Shown: positions 47,531 through 58,960 of the stretch, piece after piece
Position numbering within the stretch: the first letter of the stretch is position 1
Layout: every line of letters begins with the position of its first letter
NCBI RefSeq assembly: GCF_005239225.2
Contig: NC_133297.1
Span: 17,162,147 to 17,226,146, forward strand
Source: Populus alba
Lineage: Eukaryota > Streptophyta > Magnoliopsida > Malpighiales > Salicaceae
DNA: 64,000 bases
Direction of reading: 5' to 3'
The notes under the pieces: model-generated
Seen by the model: the letters and a program-made list of their open reading frames with translations, nothing else
Databases searched by the model: none
Told to the model about the DNA's origin: nothing
Translations under genes and position numbers: made by a program

Positions 47531-48570
47531 CCAGTGTTTCTGACCAATCCAAGGTCTGATTGATATTGGCTAACCAATCCAACTTCATAACATATATTGG
47601 GACGTGTGCATATCATTGCATACATCAAACTACCGACAACACTAGCATAATGTATTCTGGACATTTTCTTCTTTTCTTTTAGAGTTTTAGGACACATATC
47701 ACAGCTTTGGCTCAAACTTTTATCAACAAGGGTGTCCATTGGTTTGTTATCTTGCATGTGATAGCACTCTAACATCTTTTTGATGTAAGTCTTTTGAGTT
47801 AAACCCAAAAGCCTTTTAACGCGATCTCTTATGATTTTCACACTAAGAACATAGCTAGCCATGCCCATGTTTTTCATTTCAAAGTTTGATGATAAGCATC
47901 TTTTAGTAGTATCAATCATTTTTTTGCTATCTCCAGGTATTAAGATGTTGTCAACATATAAGGAAAATATTATAAAACTATTGTTAAAACGTTTTAAATA
48001 CATGTAATGATCTTTTTCCATCATTGTAAAACCATCCTTAAGGATAGCTTGATGAAACTTGACATTCCATTGTCTCGAGGCTTGTTTAAGACTATATATA
48101 AATCTTTTAAGCTTGCAAAATTTGCGCTCTTGTCCTTTAGTCTCGAATCCTTTAGGTTGATCCATATAGATCTCCTCATTTAGTTCTCCATTGAGAAACG
48201 TGGTTCTAACGTCCATTTGGTATAACTCTAGGTCCATTTGTTCGACTTTAGCTAAAATAAAATGAACTGAAGTAATCCTCACAACTAGTGAGAATGTATC
48301 TTCATTATCAATTCCCTCTTTTTTAGTGTAGCCTTTCGCTACTAGTTAAGCCTTATAACATTCTATTGATCTATCCGCCTTACGTTTAATTTTAAGTACC
48401 CATTTATTTACAATAGATCTTTGTCCTGATGGTAAATCAACCAAGTCCCAAACTTGATTAATTTTCATTGACTCCATTTCTTCTTCTATTGCTTTAATCC
48501 ATTCACTTGCTTTAAGATCAAATAGAGCATGACTAAAATGTTTTAGGTTCTTTATCATCTTGTGGAGCAA
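47527..48570 (-). pseudogene. Copia element C reverse transcriptase with altered active site
   Basis: 48570-48346 gives the RT start (KASEWIKAIEEEMESMKINQ, WDLVDLPSGQRSIVNKWVLK). 48282-47527 continues (YQMDVRTTFLNGELNEEIYM, CKLKRFIYSLKQASRQWNVK, IIFSLYVDNILIPGDSKK, VVGSLMYAMICTRPNICYEV). The catalytic YVDD reads YVDN. A stop and frame break separate the two parts at about 48300-48346. Confidence 0.85.
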
Positions 48571-48599
48571 TCATAAACGCTTCCCCCTCAATCTCAAAT

Positions 48600-50080
48600 C
48601 AACGACGATGAATTTGTTCATAAATGCTTCTTTGAGGTTAAGATTGCTCATAATCTTGCTCCATAAGAGTAGGAATAGGTAAAATATTACTATCACTGTT
48701 TCTAGGAGGATTACAAATTTCATTTAAGTCCTCTACTCAATGGCTTATTGCACCATAATCTAGATTTTCCATTTCATATAATTGAAAATCTTTTTCAACC
48801 TTACCTGTCTTTGGAAAAATATTTTCTAAGAATACAACATCACGTGATTTAATCTATGTCACTCTTCCATCAGCTTTTTCATCAATAAATAAAAATCCTT
48901 TGGAATCTTCAGAATATTGTATAAAGATACACTTATTTCCCTTAGGACCAAGTTTATCATATTCATGAGAAGTATTGTGAATATAAGTTGCACACCCTAT
49001 GGATGGAAAAAACCTAGATTAGGTTTGACACCATTCCATAGTTCATATGAGGTGGATGAGACAGATTTAGAGGGCAGATGATTAAGTATATAAGCAGTAG
49101 TCAACAATGCATCTCCAAAAAAAAATTGATAAGTTAGCTTGCATCATCATTGACCTAACCATGTCAAATAGAGTTTTATTCCTCCTTTTCTGCTACACCA
49201 TTTTGTTGTGGAGTATAAGGAATAGTTAGCTATCTAGTTATACCCTTTTCATCATAAATTTTTTAAAATTTTTTGAATAGATATTCATGTCTTCGATCAG
49301 TTCTTAAAGCTTTGATATTGGTACTTAGTTTATTCTCCATTAGATTTGTGTATCGAATGAAGCAATCCAATGCTTCAGACTTATGTGAGATCAAATAAAC
49401 ATGACCAAATCATGTGAAATCATCTATAAATATAATGAAATAATTCCCTCCATGTCTTGTTCTCACATTCCTTGGGTCACAAATGTCTAAATGAATAAGC
49501 TGTAATGGAATACTAGCTCTTTTAGCTCTGCCAAATGATAATCTAGTTGCTTTTCCAACAAGACATTGCTCACAAATGGGCAATTTCTCTTTGGTAAGTG
49601 ATCCTAAAAGATCAGCTCTTGCTAATCTATGTAATTGATCTTGCCCAATGTATCCTAATCTAACATTATATTATTATCATTAATAATGCTGGAATTTTGA
49701 ACAACATAAATTGAAGCATTATAATTAATAGATACATTAACGATGTCTAACACCATAAAACCATTTAATATAAAACTAGAACCATAAAAAATATTATCCA
49801 GATGTATTTTTACATAACCAATAAACGCAATATTAAAGCCCAATTGGAGCAAAGCAAGAACAGACACAAGATTCCATCAAACTTCTGGAGCGTAGAGTAC
49901 ATTATGAAGAAAAAGTGTGTAACCACCCTGCAAATCTAGTTTGCAGATTTCGATCCCAAGCACAACAGTGGAAGCATTATTCCCATATATATGTATCTAC
50001 TTCCCTTTATAATTCGATGAAATTCCACAAAGGTTGTTGAATCCTTTACTATGTGGTTGGTTACTCCTAAGTCTATAATC
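48600..50080 (-). pseudogene. Copia element C protease and integrase remnant
   Basis: Next to gag, the protease site region reads IDLGVTNHIVKDST, so the usual DSG is DLG. 49867-49655 covers the pre-integrase part (LVSVLALLQLGFNIAFIGYV). Integrase text follows in shifting frames (CPFVSNVLLEKQLDYHLAEL-like, HDLVMFI, RNKTLFDMVRS-like). Many stops. Confidence 0.7.
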
Positions 50081-51000
50081 TAAAAGGGAATAGACTCAGT
50101 AAGCATTAAACAATTGTTAACGTATAAGTTAGAGGGATGATTGTGGTTAAACATTAGCTTTGGCTTAGTGCAATTATGAGCATAGTGACCAGGTTTGCCA
50201 CAATTAAAACAATTCATATTTTTGCTTTTCTTATTGCTATATTTTCCATGCTTGCGCTTATGTCCATTACTACTTGCTTCTTTTCCTCTCTTGTCATATT
50301 TAGGACCCTTAGCCTTACCCTTTTTATATTTAGAGTCATATGATCTACGCATCTTAGTCTCAGATATAAAAGCCTCGTTTATAGGCTTCTTAGCATGAAG
50401 TCGATCTTCTTCAAGCTCGACATGACGAGCAACATCATCAAATGTCTTGATGTTGTCATTATAGGTAAGGTTAACACACATATCTTCCCAATTGCTTGGC
50501 AAAAAGTGGATAACTACTTGGACTTGTTGTTCATCAGTCATCTCATGCCCAACACCTCTTAATTCACTAATCATGTTAAACATGACTGTAACATGCTACC
50601 TCATCGTTTGATTTTGGTGCTTCTTATAACCATCAAATTTGGGGGTTAACTGATAAAGTCTAGTAGTGAAGGTTTCTTCATATTGAATGTTTACTACATC
50701 CCAAACAGATGGAGCTGAATGATGCCTTTTAAAACGCAACATTATATCATTTCTCATGCTGCTCCACATCAAAATGCGAGCTACACGATCCTTGTGTTTA
50801 TAGGTTTGATATGCTTCCATATCAAGCCTATGTTGAGCAATGTTTCCTTGCTCAGGTTCAACCATTGGTTTTGTGATTGTTTCCAGCATTTATTGCTCTT
50901 CCAAGAGATATTCAATCTTATGATGCCAAACATCATAATTCTTTTCACTTACTTTATCTTCATGGTTCAAATCAACAATAATACTTTTAGATGTAGCCAT
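50080..51000 (-). pseudogene. Copia element C gag remnant with CCHC knuckle
   Basis: Starts MATSKSIIVDLNHEDKVSEK at 51000, broken by stops at about 50890 and 50596. Middle: MWSSMRNDIMLRFKRHHSAP and LRGVGHEMTDEQQVQVVIHF, then LPSNWEDMCVNLTYNDNIKT. The C-terminus has a Lys-rich stretch and the knuckle CFNCGKPGHYAHNC (complete CX2CX4HX4C), near 50170-50215. Confidence 0.85.
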
Positions 51001-52539
51001 ATTAAGCGTTATTGACAACAATTACAAATATTAGTATCTAGTAAAATTTAATTGACATATTTTGCCACTCCATTCTAAATTAAACAAATAATAATCTAAC
51101 ACATACAATAAAAATGAAAAAAAAAATGTTAAACACTTAATCAATTTCCATTTGTATGGTTTAATTATTATTGGAAATTTAAATGAGTGCAAAATTATAG
51201 TTATTAGTTTCAACTAACAACTCTAACTAATCAGGTTGCAGAATAGAATGTAATTAAACTTAAATTACATAAAATATGCAATTCATAATAAACAACCAAT
51301 CATCTTTTAAAAAAAATACAATATTAAGAATAATAAATGTTAGAATTATTTTATATTGTAGGCACATATAAGTAAGGTCTCCAATTACGTCATCAACTTG
51401 ATCAAAGTCATCTTCTCTAAGTTCATTTTGCTTAAACCATGGAATGAATTTAGTAGCAATGTCCAAACGACATGCACTTCTTCCAGTGCATCATATACCC
51501 TTTTTAGTATACTGAAGTTCCCTCTTAAGCAACATTTCACTAGCAAGATTGTTGAAATCTCAGGATTCCAGCCTATATTCCAACAATAGTTGCATAGACA
51601 TCCATTCCTCAAGTAGAGAATTGAGAACGATTAACATTTGATGTTCCGTGTAGAATTTGTAAACACCACTCATAGCCAGTCTACTCATCCTATGATACAT
51701 GTAATCAATGTGCTCTTGAATTTTATGAACATGAATAAAGGCATAACCTAATAAATAATTAATTTATTGTTGCTTATCCACTACAACAAAAAATTCCAAA
51801 AGCACATAAATATTATACTTAATATTTAATGAAGGCATGTATCATCATATATGTTAAAAAAAAAAACACACACGAAAATTAAGCAATTTATTTTAACAAT
51901 GAATAAATTGGCACCACAATTAAACAATTTATATTAAGAATATATTAATATTAATTGCTTCATTATTATTGTTTTTATTTTTATTTTTAAATTGTCTAAT
52001 GGCAGTTACACATCTCTTAAAGATATGTTCTTTCATTTTTGTTTTCAGCTGCCAAATGGCAATTATAATGTGCGGTCATGTTTTTTTTTTTTTTTTTTAA
52101 TTCTCTCAATTGCCAAATGGAAGTTTTCAATTAACTACGAAATTATAGTCAAATGGAAATGGTAGTTTCCATTACCAATTCACATGAAATTGATGGTTGT
52201 TCTTTTATTTTTTTTGTCAACTGCTATATGGCAGTTATTTAACTGCCAAATGATAATTCTAATTGACTACTGCTATTGTAGTCAATTGGAAATGGAAATG
52301 GAAATGGCAGTTTTCAATCTTCATTTTTCATTCAATTCACACGATGCATTGAATTATACAACTAGCATGCGTAAACTCTTTTCTAATTAATTATAAAAAA
52401 GATAAAATCATAACTAAATTACTTCATAAAATTTTGTAAATTCAAAATTCTTAATGGAAGTATTCTTTTAAGACAAAATTTACATCTAACATTCATGTGA
52501 TAACAAATATATGGCATAAAAAAATATTAAAAATCATGG
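51001..52539 (-). other. Leader region of Copia element C
   Basis: 1.5 kb between primer-binding site and gag start. Part (about 51370-51870) has protein-like but unrecognised text in broken frames on the minus strand (FIPWFKQNELREDDFDQVDD). 51960-52330 holds several short palindromes of the TGCCAAATGGCA type. No intact gene is present. Confidence 0.5.
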
Positions 52540-52551
52540 CTCTAATACCAA
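52540..52551 (-). promoter_or_regulatory. Primer-binding site of Copia element C
   Basis: Minus-strand TGGTATTAGAGC, one mismatch from the TGGTATCAGAGC that pairs with initiator-Met tRNA, immediately after the LTR end. Confidence 0.8.
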
Positions 52552-52839
52552 TGTAGATTCATGGATCAATTATTTCAATGCCACATAAATTACTAGAACC
52601 AAAGTGATATTTCACAATACGACCATCTTTGTAAATCTTGTCAAAGTCATGTAGAGATTCCAAGATGAGAGAAAGGAATGAATGAATGATTATTCAACAA
52701 ATGAAAAACTATTTTTCATATGGGTTATGTCTATTTATATATGATTAAAAGAGGCGGTTACTTCATTTAGTAACTCCTTTAATAACTTGGACTAAGCCCA
52801 TTCATCATGGATGAACCACACCTAACCCAATAACCAACA
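52552..52839 (-). mobile_element. Copia element C 5' LTR
   Basis: 288 bp. On the minus strand it starts TGTTGGTTATTGGG and ends ATCTACA next to the primer-binding site. It contains CATATATAAATAGACATAAC-like TATA text near 52728-52745. It differs from the 3' LTR at about one base in ten by eye, so the insertion is old. Confidence 0.85.
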
Positions 52840-53110
52840 AGAAGCCTTAGGGGTGGCTGGTGAAAAATGAAAGATTACAATGAGTTTGCCCTGTTAAAAA
52901 TGGAGAAGAAACAATAATGGAAAGTGCAGCTTAGGTTTTAGGTGAATGATAGGAGGCTGATAATTATTGTGTTTGTTGTAGCTATGGTGGTTAGGATGAT
53001 TTGTTGTGACTTGGATGTATGGGTTGTTGCTGGTATAATGGGTGGCAACTAGCGAAGAAGATGAAAGGGAAGGTAGTGACAATGAGAAAAAAAAAAAGGG
53101 TTGTGATGTA
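52840..53110 (+). repeat. Host repeat, right part
   Basis: GGTGGCTGGTGAAAAATGAA, GATTACAATGAGTTTG and AAAAATGGAGAAGAAACAA match 53845-53960. This completes the repeat begun at 42550 and cut by Copia element C. No gene supported. Confidence 0.7.
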
Positions 53111-53136
53111 ACAACCTGGCCTAACCTGTAAGACAT

Positions 53137-53480
53137 TGTTCATTTTGGGTCTTATCATCCTCACATATTTGTTCTTGATGACCACACATAGCTTCAAAAC
53201 ACGTCTAACAAGTCAGCAATCAACACTATTAATAAGGTTAGCTACCAAATCCTCACCCTCTGATGTGAGATATTACAATCCACCTCTTTTAAAGGAGCCT
53301 AATGACCCAATTAGCACACTCGGATAGTCAATGAGATCAGCTTTGATATCAAATATAACAGCTTGAGCTAAGCTGCTAGATATTATCCGCTTTAGGCCTT
53401 ACCGCCATCACGGATTTGTTCTTAGCGAACACACATGGCCCCAAAATACATTTGATAAGTCAATAACCAGCACTACTAAA
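53137..53480 (+). repeat. Two-unit dispersed repeat
   Basis: 53137-53230 and 53385-53478 are related about 90-bp segments (TTGTTCTTGATGACCACACA and TTGTTCTTAGCGAACACACA, each followed by CAAAA, AAGTCAGCAATC- or AAGTCAATAACC-like text). The pattern resembles a widespread plant non-autonomous repeat with the phrase 'GATATTATCCGCTTTAGGCC'. No coding. Confidence 0.55.
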
Positions 53481-53486
53481 GAAAAA

Positions 53487-53960
53487 ACCACAAACACATA
53501 ATCAATTTATTTTTTCCCTTTTTTTATTTTCTTATTTCTTCCTCATGGTTTGTCGATTGATGGTTAAACCCCACTGGTCGATCTGGTGGTTGGTGATTTT
53601 GAGGAGGCTGCTAGTCATGGGGAGAATAGTTGTGGATTGTGAGGGAACGAAAGTGAGGAAGAGTTTCAGTCATTTGCGAGCTGGTGGTGTGGAGATGATT
53701 ACAACTACTAGTTATGTGGCTACAGTGGCTTGTTTCAGTGTGGAGATCACAGTTAATAGTCTTCCACTATTTAAGGGAGAATAGGTTGGTGTTCACAATG
53801 GCGATGTTGGATGTGAATTGAAGGGGAGGATGAAGACACCATGAGGGTAGCTGGCGAAGAAAGGAAGATTATAATGAGTTTGGGCTATTAAAAATGGAGA
53901 AGAAACAAGAATGAAAAGTGTGGTTCGGGCTTAAGGTGAATTATGGGAGGCAGATAAAAT
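53487..53960 (+). repeat. Second copy of the host repeat (uninterrupted)
   Basis: Matches 42550-42889 plus 52840-52965 without the Copia insertion, so it shows the empty-site arrangement. Diverged by substitutions and a about 55-bp extra segment near 53578-53632. Confidence 0.75.
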
Positions 53961-56580
53961 TGTTTTAATGTATTGATGTTAAAAATAAATTTTACAAAAT
54001 AAAAATATTATTATAATGCATTTTCTAACAATAAGTACTTTGCAAAACAACATTTACCACTATATTAAACATCCTCTAGATACTAGTGTTTTTTCTATCT
54101 CAAATCGGATGCAAACTTGAGATATGTATTTATAATAAAGAGTTTCAAAATCTTAAACAAACACAATCTATATCGTTTCTTCAAATTAAATTAAATTTTT
54201 GTAAAAAGTATGAATAAAAGATTGATCTAAATTTTTTTTTTAGAAAAAACACACTATATTCTCTAATTCTTTTATACATTATCAAATTGCATTTTCGATC
54301 AAAAATTAATCCTTGATTTTTTAATCACAAATTTAACTTTTTAAAAAATAAAAATAAAAATGGAGCTAAAATTAGGTTACAGCACAGGTTGAATTTCTTC
54401 ATTAGCGCCACATGACAGTCGTCATATGCCTAGGTCTTTCTCTGAAGCTATCAGATATCAATTATCTTACTATGATTTTGAAGCAGGCTATTTTCTTTGA
54501 TTGTATTTTTGTTTGCAAGAGCCTATACTACACATGTAGAACAACACCATATACTCTATTTTTTTTTATAATTTATCTTTAATGACGCCCTGTACTTTTC
54601 CTTTTAAAATTCAGAAGATTTTAATTATTAAAATTATAGCTAAATTACTCATATTCTATATTTTTGTTTAAAAACTTATTCATTTGAATTCTATAAATTT
54701 TATAGTCATTAAAAATTTACATAATTATTAATTTTAGGATCCGTAAAAGTAGTCAAAATATGCGTAAATTTATCCAAACATCTATATTAATAATAATAAT
54801 AATAATAATAATAAAAAGGGGATTTTGTATTAGTTATGAACATTGCTTATACCATTGCCACTCTATGATTTTTCTATACACAAACATGCTTTTTCCTCCA
54901 AAGACATTAACAAGAAATTGCTGCCGTCTTCTTAGACAGGGTACAGTCAACCACTTTACAGGGAACAACTTGAACATCTCTTTCTCACGTTTACAGATAA
55001 TGCTATCAGCTCTTTGTTGCAGGATCACTAACTTTGAACCCTTATGCATTGCTGGATGGATCTACACTTTTGCGAAGAAATATGGGCAACCCGCTGCATA
55101 TGCACTCTTTTTTTTTTTTTTTTTTTTTTTTTTGTATCATAATTTGTAGGCTTTGTTTGGCTTAGCAATTGTGATATCTCATGCTAACTTTTGCTCTTTT
55201 CCTTAGAAGCTGTCTAAGATCTTAGTGCATAAATTATGAGCTCTTTTAGATTGCTTTGTCACACTAAATACATTTTTTTTTTTGCAGTAATTCTTGTTAA
55301 ATACTTTTTATGCAATAATTTCTTGGCCAACTACCTAGACAAAACTTTATTTACACAATGAAATTTGACTTACAAGTAACCTATCTAGTTTTTAGAACCT
55401 GTTTGAAAGCGCAGTTGAGGTTATTTTCGAAGTGTTTTTTACTTGAAAATACATTAAAATAATTTTTTTAAAAAAAATTATTTTTGATATCAACATATTA
55501 AAATAATCTGAAAATACTAAAACAATATTAATTAAAATTAAAATAAAAAAAATAAAATTTTTTAAAATACTTTTTAAATATAAAAATAAACAGAGCCTTA
55601 ATGGATAGGAGTAACTTATGCATGTGGAATCTGGGCTGCCTATTAATTATTTCTGTCATGGAAGGATTTTTTGTGTCTAGGAATGGTAAGAGTACTTCTC
55701 CATGAAGGTGAACATGGGAGGTATGTTTTCAATTGAGAACGGAAATGAAGAAGTCGAATATAATTATAAACATTAATATATATTGTTTTTTTATATTTTA
55801 TATTTATTTATTTCTTACAAAATTGAATTTTTAAAATAAATCTATTGTTGAATTTATATTTTTATCTTATATATATTTAACTATATATGAGAAATATGTA
55901 AAATTCAAGATTTATATGGATTTAATATTTATCTTTTAATTAGATATTAACTATCAAATGTTATATATATATATATATAAGAAAAAATAGACTAACTTTT
56001 TTTTATTTCGATTTATTTAAAAAGAGATCATTCCATGATAAATTAATAAATTAATTTACTCAAATTAAACTTACAAGAGCACTTTATCCCATAAAAACAA
56101 AAAAGAAAGAAAGGAAAAGCAGATAATAACAAGAATATGTATTTATAAAACTCATTAACTAATACTAATTTACTCGTATATTTTTTTCTTTTCTTCTTCT
56201 AAAATAAGATTAGTAAAAGTGTGAATCCCTCGTAACGCTTTTTTTTATTATTATTAAAATTAAAATAAATATTCGGTTCAGTTTATATATTTTTTAATTT
56301 TATATACCCTAAAATCAATATAAACCTATTTTAATTCTACCATTATTAACTATCATGATCTCTTAGTTTGACCTTATTTTCAACATTAATTGGATATATC
56401 AAATATTCTATTTGATGCCTCCACTCCTCGTCCACCCTCTCTTTCGATTCTCAGTAAGTTCTTCTCTCCTTTTCCCTCTGCTCAACTCCGCAGTTTCGAT
56501 TACATTAATTTTTTGAACAGCATGGTTTTTTTTTAATTGAGGTAATTGGAACAGGAAAGAATTAATGATGGTATGTTTTA
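53961..56580 (+). other. AT-rich intergenic DNA and promoter side of the second FAR1-type gene
   Basis: Contains an AAT microsatellite (about 54789-54813), a T-run (about 55109-55133), a MITE-like element (55395-55597) and TA-rich stretches. No conserved gene is seen. The last about 150 bp (pyrimidine-rich, 56420-56500) is the likely 5' untranslated region of the FAR1-type gene. Confidence 0.5.
55395..55597 (+). repeat. MITE-like element (family also at 34708)
   Basis: GAACCTGTTTGAAAGCGCAG start and AAAATAAACAGAGCC end, AT-rich interior. CTGTTT and AAACAG form short inverted ends. Confidence 0.5.
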
Positions 56581-58383
56581 ATGACTGTATCAGTGGATTT
56601 GGACAAGGGTGTCGTTGACACTTCTACTTGTCGTGTCGAAGAAGAAGAAACTGTTGGAGATGGAATTGCAGAACCGGATGTTGGTATGGAATTTGAATCT
56701 GAAGATGCTGCCAGGAGATTCTACACAGAGTATGCCAGACGGGTAGGATTTGTTGTGCGTGTTATGCAACGTCGACGTTCGGGGATTGATGGAAGAACTC
56801 TTGCTCGTCGTCTTGGATGTAACAAACAGGGTTTTTCTCCTAATCACAGGACTGATGTTGGCCCGGACAAGAAGCCTAGGCCCAGTGCACGAGATGGTTG
56901 CAAAGCTACAATCTTGGTTAAAATGGAAAAGTCTGGAAAATGGGTCGTTACTAGATTTGAAAAGGATCATAATCATCCTTTAGTTGTCACCACCTCTGGA
57001 TTCAGTTCATCAGTTAGTATCTCTACTCTCAACCCCTTGCTTCTTTGTTTGTTCATAGAATTAGAATCTATTCAACAATCATTTTCATCAGCCGGGCTAG
57101 GTTTTGTTTTTTAAATCTTTCTGGGGAAATATATTTTGTGTATTTCTCTCTCTCTCTCGGTGCCAAATGCCAATGCATGATTACTTGGTGTCATTACCTT
57201 TTGTTATACGTATTTAGAACAGGTTTAGTTGTTTCCCCAACTCTTAGGTGGGTGAAGCAGCCTAAAGTTTTCCACCAATGTTGCCTTTCTGAAACTACAA
57301 TCGCCATTATTAGTGGTATATATATTCTGCAGTATAAACTTGAGATGGGTTTCGCTGTGCTGACATCTTTTGTTTTTCTCTCGCATATGAATTTAGCTCC
57401 TCCTCAAAATGTTAAAGTGGGAGGGCATTTATGTGGCTTATATGTATGATGATGATTAGCCTGGTCAAATAGGCGTTTCCTGATTTGCATTTATCTAGCT
57501 TTCTCAATGCTTAAAGAAACCGGACAACTACATGCATGTGTAAAAAGACTGTTTCTTTGTGAATCAATCAAGTGCTATTTCAAAGATTGCAATAGTTCTT
57601 GAATAGAGAAGGGTGGCTTTTTTTTCAACACTTTCAACCGGTGTATGTGGCCTTAGGCTTAGCATCATCTCAGCAAGCATGACAGGGTGTTCTACTTATG
57701 GTCCTTGCTCGGATATGCATGACACTATGTCATCATATCACATTTTACTCTTAGCCCTGCCATTAACTACATCTAAACCTCTTGTTTGCTGTTCTTACAT
57801 CACGTTAATTACCAGTCACGTTGTTGAATGTGGCTCTTAATTGGACTACATCTATTACCTTTCTTGGGCGTTTCCACAGCTGTATGCATTTATTGTATGC
57901 TCTGTGTCGTAATTGAATTAAATAATTGCATCAGGATATACAGTTTGCAGAGTTTTGACCATTTTTTCTATGTGAGTCCGATATTTGCTGGCATGTCTCC
58001 AATCGGCATCCATATTTGCAATATGGGTGGACGGACAGTCCAGTGAACCTTTTTTTCTGGTGGCTCCTTGAGTTATGCAGAATCAGCAGGCACAAAACAT
58101 CTATGCAATCTAGCTTCACATATTTACTGTGATTTGATTTAGTTACCATAGCAATTTGTTTGCTTTTTTGAGCATGTAGGGTGACAAGGATAAGAAAATT
58201 GAAGAGCTTACTCAAGAGTTAGAGCATCAGGAGCAATTATGTGCTACTTATCGTGAAAAATTACTCAGTTTTATGAACAATGTTGTGGAGGAAGCAGAAG
58301 AACTGGCTTCAAAAATTCAAGTTATTGTGGACAGTGTCAGGAAAGTTGAATGGGAAGTGCAAAAGTTTTCCCGCCATGGATAG
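56581..58383 (+). CDS. Short FAR1-type DNA-binding-domain protein (FAR1-RELATED SEQUENCE-like), two exons
   Basis: CDS 56581-57012 and 58180-58383, GTTAGT donor and TGTAG acceptor, phase 0, 211 residues. The FAR1 domain spans about residues 34-135 (DVGMEFESEDAARRFYTEYA, VGFVVRVMQRRRSGIDGRTL, SARDGCKATILVKMEKSGKW, HNHPLVV); likely zinc ligands are C80, C107, H130 and H132. Exon 2 is a coiled coil (KDKKIEELTQELEHQEQLCA, VVEEAEELASKIQVIVDSVR). It has the same domain plan and intron position as the minus-strand gene at 38093-42154, so the two are paralogues, transcribed away from each other. MULE transposase and SWIM domains are absent. A 3'-UTR intron is likely: GTAAGTATTT at 58399 to TCTCAG at 58626. 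Confidence 0.88.
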
Positions 58384-58960
58384 CCTTGGCATTTAACGTA
58401 AGTATTTACTTTTGGTCATGAAAGCCTTTGATCGTTCTTGGTGTCTTATAATCATTTTATTTTGCTCAAGATGTTTTAGGATTCGATTTGGGAACATTAT
58501 TCATTAAATGCAAAGTAAAATACATGTTTTCTATGGTCCTGAAGTCTAAAAACATATTTTTTTACCTGTTTATACGGTCAGATAATGTACTACTTTCTGA
58601 TATATACTTGCTGCAATGCATCTCAGGTTCACGAACACAGGAACTATCTGCCCATACACCGCAGACAAACACGTCAGGCATATGTTAATGAACTTGTAAC
58701 TCAACTAACATCCATTTCCCTCTCTTCCAAGAGGTCTCAGGTTTTGGTCTCTCTTTCGCAACCAGTGAGGCTTACACAGGCCAACTGCAATTTCAGATGA
58801 AACGGCATGCCACTCAAGTTTTGTTTATCATTGTCTATGTTTCTTTCCTTTATTCATAATGTTCAGGAACAAGTTTGCTTCTTCCTTTCCGTCCATAAAA
58901 GGGCATTGGTCAAAGCTGGACGTTCATCTAATGAGCTGCGAATATGCTTTGGATGAATGA
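58384..58960 (+). other. 3' untranslated region of the second FAR1-type gene
   Basis: Holds a probable intron in the 3' untranslated region (about 58399-58626, GTAAGT..CTCAG). Beyond it the sequence is ordinary AT-rich 3' UTR and flank. Confidence 0.5.

Larger units (their letters stand above)
42890..52839 (-). mobile_element. Copia element C (minus strand), with a solo LTR nested inside
   Basis: LTRs 52552-52839 (5') and 42890-43182 (3'), primer-binding site at 52540-52551, gag, protease, integrase, RT and RNase H in Copia order from 51000 down to about 46985, then a Gypsy-type solo LTR (44283-46934) and a 3' spacer. Flanking bases AGAAT (42884-42888) and AGAAG (52840-52844) may be a decayed target duplication. 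Without the solo LTR the element is about 7.3 kb. All coding parts carry stops or frameshifts. Confidence 0.85.

Noticed and set aside
51260..51870. Possible host gene exons in the Copia C leader (minus strand)
   Set aside because: The text looks protein-like but breaks frame repeatedly, matches no family I know and lies inside a retroelement leader.
53545..53784. Open frame in the host repeat
   Set aside because: The matching copy at 42600-42790 has different frames and stops, so no selection for a protein is visible.
54760..55149. 129-codon frame ending in poly-Phe
   Set aside because: It starts in an AAT microsatellite and ends in a T-run; the composition is explained by simple repeats.
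57045..58046. Frames inside the intron of the second FAR1-type gene
   Set aside because: They lie between a good donor and acceptor, have no recognisable domain and are not in phase with the exons.
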